Part shown: in pieces, positions 7,447 through 10,818 of the stretch | Layout: every line of letters begins with the position of its first letter | Position numbering within the stretch: position 1 is the stretch's first letter | Source: Spirochaetaceae bacterium | Lineage (GTDB): Bacteria > Spirochaetota > Spirochaetia > Treponematales > Rectinemataceae | Direction: 5' to 3' | Length of the DNA stretch: 10,818 nt | Assembly (NCBI GenBank): GCA_003452735.1 | Contig: DMNL01000076.1 | Coordinates: 1-10,818 of the forward strand | Made by a program: the position numbers and the translations under genes | Notes under the pieces: model-generated | What the model was told of the DNA's origin: nothing | The model's input: only the letters and a program-made list of their open reading frames with translations | Database searches by the model: none

Positions 7447-7887
7447 ATGATATACCTGAGCATTGGACAATTGGAGCGAATGTTATCGATTCCTGCGTCC
7501 ACTCTGCGTTTCTGGGAACAAGAGGTACCTCTTTTAATGCCTAGCAGAACGAAATCCGGCCGCAGAAATTACTCGCTCTCAGAAGTGGTTCTCATTGCAA
7601 GGCTCAAGCATCTAGCGCTGGATAAAAAACTTGGTCTTGGTCGTGCACAGAGAATACTAGAGTACGAGCTTCTTTATCAAGATCAGGAGCTTAGAGCAAA
7701 TATCAAGCAATTGAGGGAAGAACTATTTCGTCTTTTGTTGGACTGTGATCGATGGAAAGCCTCATTAGGAGAGCTAATAGCTGTTTCTACCGCAGAGAGT
7801 TCGGTAAAGGAAAATTCGGTAGAGAAGAATTTGGGAAAGGAGTTATTGGATGGAACAGATGATAAAGAACTTAATGGATTTTGTTGA
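7447..7887 (+). CDS. Small MerR-family transcriptional regulator
   Basis: The 146-residue protein has a winged helix-turn-helix domain of the MerR type at about 2-72: LSIGQLERMLSIPASTLRFWEQE, then the wing RTKSGRRNYS and the second helical pair (EVVLIARLKHLALDKKLGLGRAQRIL). A helical stretch (75-112) could be the dimerisation coiled coil. The C-terminal tail (114-146) is polar and repetitive and has no ligand-binding domain or metal-binding cysteine cluster, so the signal sensed is unknown; the protein may be constitutive or respond through a partner. GGAG lies 7 bases before ATG 7447, inside the end of der. It overlaps the M18 gene by 38 bases, so it is translated in the same operon and may regulate it (inference). 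Confidence 0.85.
   Translation: MIYLSIGQLERMLSIPASTLRFWEQEVPLLMPSRTKSGRRNYSLSEVVLIARLKHLALDKKLGLGRAQRILEYELLYQDQELRANIKQLREELFRLLLDCDRWKASLGELIAVSTAESSVKENSVEKNLGKELLDGTDDKELNGFC
7801..7845 (+). repeat. Three degenerate 15-base tandem units at the merR end, the last carrying the M18 ribosome binding site
   Basis: Units at 7801-7815 (TCGGTAAAGGAAAAT) and 7816-7830 (TCGGTAGAGAAGAAT) match at 12 of 15 bases. The third, 7831-7845 (TTGGGAAAGGAGTTA), is more diverged. In merR they encode the five-residue units SVKEN, SVEKN and LGKEL. The AAAGGAG of the third unit is positioned to start the M18 gene. Confidence 0.45.
7836..7842 (+). promoter_or_regulatory. Ribosome binding site for the M18 aminopeptidase
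   Basis: AAAGGAG ends 7 bases before ATG 7850, inside the merR reading frame. It fixes the M18 start at 7850 and not at the second Met codon (7859), and confirms the 38-base overlap. Confidence 0.75.
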
Positions 7888-9175
7888 CGCATCACCAACA
7901 CCTTTTCAGGCTATAGATAACCTTACAGGTATTCTTGAAGCACATGGAGCCATTAAATTGGATGAGCGAGAAATATGGCAGCTCGAGCCCGGGGTTTCTT
8001 ACTATGTAGTTCGAGGAAGCTGCTCTCTTGTTGCTTTTAGAATGGGTTTAAAACCACCTTCTGAATCCGGATTTCTTATCGCTGGAGCCCATACCGATAG
8101 CCCTGCGCTCAAGATTCGTCCAGAAAAAGAACTTCAGTCTAGGGGCTATCTCCGGCTTGCGCTGGAATCCTATGGCTCGCCAATTCTATCAGGTTGGCTC
8201 GATAGACCGCTTGGAGTGGCTGGGGCTCTCGCAGTGCTGGAAAACAAAGATATACACCAGCGCTTTTATATAAGTCATGAACCTATTGCAGTCATCCCAA
8301 ATCTTGCTATCCATTTGAACCGAGACATCAACAAGGGTTTTGAATACAATCTAAACCAGCAACTGCCAGCTCTTTTTGGTTTAGCGACTCTCAATAGAAA
8401 AGAGTCTGAATCCGAAAGCGAATCTGAAAAAGAAAACGAGACTGCAAGCGCTTCCTATTCAGAAATCATGATGCGTATTTCTCAAGAGCTCGGAGTAGAC
8501 CCTAAAACAATCATCTCATCCGATCTTAGGCTCTATGACACCGAACCTTCTCGCTTTTTCGATAATTCGCTCATCAATGCACCAAGGCTAGATGATCTTG
8601 CTGGCTGTGCCGCATTGATAGAAGCTTTTATAAGTGTACAAGCCCAAGCATCAACGCAGGTCGCATGTTTTTTCGATGCAGAAGAAATAGGTTCGATGAC
8701 TGTTGGAGGAGCTCAATCCTCCTACCTGCGTGATGTTCTTGCCAGAATTACACTTGCTTCACGCAGTCTTGGTCAGGATTTATATAGAGCACTAGCTTGT
8801 TCAGCCTGTGTTTCAATAGATGGAGCGCAAGCATGGCATCCTGGCTATCCGGATAAATTTGATGACTTCTATACGCCGCTCTTAGGCAGGGGTATTGCTC
8901 TAAAATCCAATGCCAACATGAATTATGCAACAGATTTCACTTCTCGGCAAATTGGTCATACGATAGCTAGCAAAGCAGGTATAAAAACCCAACTCTATAT
9001 GGCCCGTGCCGATATTCAGCCAGGAAAGACGATAGGTCCTATCACGGCAAGCCGAACAGGCGTCCCTACAGTGGATGTAGGCCATCCCTTGCTGGCCATG
9101 CATGCCATTAGAGAGACTATTGCCGCCTCCGACCACTTGGATATGATAGCTTATCTTAGGGCATTCTATTTCTAG
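7850..9175 (+). CDS. M18 family aminopeptidase (aspartyl aminopeptidase-like)
   Basis: M18 enzymes are cytoplasmic dizinc aminopeptidases, usually forming a tetrahedral dodecamer, that trim N-terminal acidic or other residues in peptide turnover. The 441 residues cover the whole family length. Probable zinc and catalytic residues are present: H81 in GAHTDSP, D248 in RLDDLAG, E278/E279 in DAEEIG, D324 in SIDGAQAWHP and H418 in LLAMHAIRE. The IAVIPNLAIHLNRDIN block (147-162) includes the His that reaches a neighbouring subunit in family structures. Two departures stand out: the usual D-M-A-H-A after the zinc aspartate reads DGAQA, and N of RLDN is D. A Ser/Glu-rich low-complexity insert lies at 185-204 (8402-8461). 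The start is supported by AAAGGAG. It is the last gene of the plus-strand series, ended by the hairpin at 9208. Substrate preference cannot be read from sequence. Confidence 0.92.
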   Translation: MEQMIKNLMDFVDASPTPFQAIDNLTGILEAHGAIKLDEREIWQLEPGVSYYVVRGSCSLVAFRMGLKPPSESGFLIAGAHTDSPALKIRPEKELQSRGYLRLALESYGSPILSGWLDRPLGVAGALAVLENKDIHQRFYISHEPIAVIPNLAIHLNRDINKGFEYNLNQQLPALFGLATLNRKESESESESEKENETASASYSEIMMRISQELGVDPKTIISSDLRLYDTEPSRFFDNSLINAPRLDDLAGCAALIEAFISVQAQASTQVACFFDAEEIGSMTVGGAQSSYLRDVLARITLASRSLGQDLYRALACSACVSIDGAQAWHPGYPDKFDDFYTPLLGRGIALKSNANMNYATDFTSRQIGHTIASKAGIKTQLYMARADIQPGKTIGPITASRTGVPTVDVGHPLLAMHAIRETIAASDHLDMIAYLRAFYF

Positions 9176-9199
9176 ATCCCGGCTCCATAGATTTATTAT

Positions 9200-9235
9200 A
9201 AAAAAAAGGCCGCCCGAATGGGCGGCCCAATTTTA
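9200..9235. terminator. Bidirectional rho-independent terminator between convergent genes
   Basis: GGCCGCCC (9208-9215) and GGGCGGCC (9220-9227) form a perfect 8-bp GC stem with loop GAAT. On the minus strand it is followed by eight T residues (9207-9200), an excellent terminator for the LysM gene. On the plus strand it is followed by CAATTTTATT, a weaker tail that probably ends the M18 operon. Confidence 0.9.
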
Positions 9236-9247
9236 TTGTCTAAGCAC

Positions 9248-10818
9248 TTACTTAGAGAGCGGTTGATAGGTTTTTTTCGGATCCCATGCTCCCTTGCGCA
9301 CTTCTCCCTTTATGCTAGGAATTGTTAACACTTGATCGGGGAATATGAGATTCGGATTAGAAGGATCCTTGAAAGTCTTCTTGTTCGCCTCGTACAGGAC
9401 TGGCCACTTATATGGATTATTGTAGACGAATGGATACTCAGCAATTCTCCAGAGGCAATCTCTGCGTTCGGGAATGAGCCTTACCTTATATGTTGCCGGC
9501 AGAGGAGCAAATTCGCCAATTTCCATAAGGGTCCAATAAGCCTGTGCAGCGAGATCCTTTGCACGTACATAATCGAGAGCATTGAATGCGGTTTGGGCGT
9601 CGGCTAGCAAATCTCCTCCTTCTTTGAAGAGATCTGGATAGTTGTTAGCTGCATTCTTAGAGGCTGCCCAATCATAGCGGCTCTTTGCATCAGAAATAGC
9701 TGTCTCTGCATATTTTTTATTTTGAGCGACGAGTTCCTGGGTTTCTTTTTCGGCACGATCGGCGGCCACCTTGGCCTCAAAATCGGGCGAAAGTGTTGAG
9801 AGGACCTCATCGGCTAGCTTGGTAGCAGCAGCATATTTCTCTACCTGATAAGCTTTTTCAGCGGCTTCCATCGCAGAATGTGCAGAATTGTAAACCGCTG
9901 AATAGTCAGCTTTGATGTTGTTTAGATCAGCCCATACCATGCGATCTCGCGCCTTTGGCATGACCTCCTCGGCCATTGCTTTATCTGCAGCAAGCTGTTC
10001 TGCGGCTGCTCTCAAGGCATTCACCTCTGCCATCAGATCATCGGAGATGATACGGACAACATCATTGGCAAGCGCTACAGAGGCATCGTAGGCTTTTTCA
10101 CTATAGGCTTTGTCTGCTGCTTGCATAGAAGTGTCAGCATCGCGGTATTCGTCGGGATAATCAGAGGCGAGATCAACCTGAACCGCCCATGCCATTCTGC
10201 TATGAGCAATACCCAAAGCTTCGGCTGCTTTTGAAGCCTTTTGGATTTCGATTTCCATTTCCTTGGCTTCTCTTTCGCTAGCTACTTTAGCCTCAAATTC
10301 AGAGGAGAGCGTCGAGAGGACCTCGTTAGCCAATTGGGTAGCAGCAGCGTATTTCTCTAACTGATAAGCTTTTTCAGCGGCTTCCATCGCAGAATGTGCA
10401 GAATTGTAAACCGCTGAATAGTCAGCTTTGATGTTGTTTAGATCAGCCCATACCATGCGATCTCGCGCCTTTGGCATGACCTCCTCGGCAGCTGCTTTAT
10501 CCTTTGCTAGTTGTTCTTTTGCAGCCCGGTCCGCCGCTACTTGAGCTTGAAAATCATTTGAGAAAATACTCGAAACTTCTTCTGCTTTTTGTTTTGAGAG
10601 CAGATAGTCTTCATTTCCATAGGCTACATAGGCGCTAACCATAGCAACACTCGCATTCTTGTATTCTTGTTCATAGTCAGCCCGAATCTGATTCTCATTA
10701 GCCCATGCCATTCTGCTTTCGGCATCAGCAATCGCTGCATCTGCGGCTTGCTTTGCAGCAGCTTTTAAGCGGCTTGCTTCTTCGGCTTCTGCAGCCTTTA
10801 TCTTAGCTAGCTCCCTAG
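9248..10818 (-). CDS. Large Ala/Glu-rich helical-repeat protein with C-terminal LysM-like domain (5' end beyond window)
   Basis: The frame stays open to the right edge (522 residues visible), so the Met codon at 10709-10711 is an internal repeat residue, not the start. Five repeats of 85-88 residues each open with (S/D)R(M/Y)xWA; the Met/Tyr codons lie at 10711, 10456, 10195, 9940 and 9676. Each runs through an A.DY..eY..A...M..A..AY ..YaaA..LA.eV pattern and a charged linker rich in Ala, Glu and Lys, predicted mostly helical, probably coiled. The pattern loosely resembles DUF4398-like helical lipoprotein repeats, an uncertain comparison. The C-terminus (about 9317-9490) is a divergent LysM domain: YKVRLIPERRDCLWRIAEY, then WPVLYEANK, NPNLIFPDQVLTIP. 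Such domains bind peptidoglycan, so the protein is probably in the periplasm or envelope and structural. Its signal peptide or lipobox is not in view. Treponema-group spirochaetes carry proteins of this style, from memory. It ends at a strong terminator and faces the M18 gene. Confidence 0.82.
   Translation of the reverse strand, partial: RELAKIKAAEAEEASRLKAAAKQAADAAIADAESRMAWANENQIRADYEQEYKNASVAMVSAYVAYGNEDYLLSKQKAEEVSSIFSNDFQAQVAADRAAKEQLAKDKAAAEEVMPKARDRMVWADLNNIKADYSAVYNSAHSAMEAAEKAYQLEKYAAATQLANEVLSTLSSEFEAKVASEREAKEMEIEIQKASKAAEALGIAHSRMAWAVQVDLASDYPDEYRDADTSMQAADKAYSEKAYDASVALANDVVRIISDDLMAEVNALRAAAEQLAADKAMAEEVMPKARDRMVWADLNNIKADYSAVYNSAHSAMEAAEKAYQVEKYAAATKLADEVLSTLSPDFEAKVAADRAEKETQELVAQNKKYAETAISDAKSRYDWAASKNAANNYPDLFKEGGDLLADAQTAFNALDYVRAKDLAAQAYWTLMEIGEFAPLPATYKVRLIPERRDCLWRIAEYPFVYNNPYKWPVLYEANKKTFKDPSNPNLIFPDQVLTIPSIKGEVRKGAWDPKKTYQPLSK
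9845..9973 (-). repeat. 129-bp exact direct repeat, copy 1 (repeat unit 4 of the LysM protein)
   Basis: Base-for-base identical to 10361-10489 at an offset of exactly 516 bases (172 codons, two protein repeats). The flanks stay similar but diverged. The reading frame is preserved in both copies. Confidence 0.95.
10361..10489 (-). repeat. 129-bp exact direct repeat, copy 2 (repeat unit 2 of the LysM protein)
   Basis: Identical partner of 9845-9973. Repeats 1, 3 and 5 of the protein are far more diverged, so units 2 and 4 were copied or homogenised recently, as part of a two-unit (172-residue) duplication or by gene conversion. Confidence 0.95.

Noticed and set aside
7209-7544. 111-codon plus-strand frame across the der-merR junction
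   Set aside because: It is out of frame with both real genes and has no family resemblance.
10709-10711. ATG as the start of the LysM repeat protein
   Set aside because: The frame stays open upstream to the window edge with the same repeat-like composition, and this Met is the conserved residue of the repeat opening SRMAWA; the real start lies beyond the window.

Overview
The window looks like ordinary chromosome from a bacterium of moderate G+C, most likely a spirochaete of the Treponema/Spirochaetales type. That placement is inferred mainly from the long repeat protein at the right end, whose divergent C-terminal LysM domain resembles treponemal LysM proteins as I remember them. The PtsI, Der and M18 genes are widespread and do not decide taxonomy. 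I see no mobile element, phage gene, CRISPR array, tRNA or rRNA.

Layout. Bases 1-281 hold the 3' end of a Nudix hydrolase gene on the + strand. It converges, with a 6-base gap, on a two-gene minus-strand unit: a DUF362/ferredoxin-type iron-sulfur protein (3108 to 1942) followed by a single-chain class I iron-sulfur fumarase (1892 to 288). A short divergent control region at about 3109-3246 carries a good promoter in each direction and a small dyad between them. It drives the minus-strand unit and a plus-strand series: an anchored LysM/M23 peptidase, PtsI (enzyme I of the PTS), the ribosome-assembly GTPase Der, a small MerR-type regulator, and an M18 aminopeptidase. Spacing within the plus-strand series tightens from 88 bases (M23 to ptsI) to 8, then 3, then a 38-base overlap, so ptsI-der-merR-M18 is probably one operon, possibly with its own promoter just before ptsI. 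A strong hairpin at 9208-9227 separates it from a convergent minus-strand gene that runs off the right edge. That gene encodes an Ala/Glu-rich protein built from five repeats of about 86 residues and ending in a LysM-like domain.

Function. The left unit fits central carbon/redox metabolism, with two Fe-S proteins made together. The plus-strand genes combine envelope remodelling, PEP-dependent phosphoryl transfer, ribosome biogenesis, a regulator and peptide turnover, which looks like a housekeeping cluster, not a specialised system. The most useful points are start-site corrections supported by sequence (fumarase GTG at 1892, DUF362 ATG at 3108, M23 ATG at 3247), a possible leaderless or short-leader ptsI transcript, variant motif residues in Der and the M18 peptidase, and a perfect 129-bp repeat inside the LysM gene. 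I found no convincing undescribed multi-gene system.
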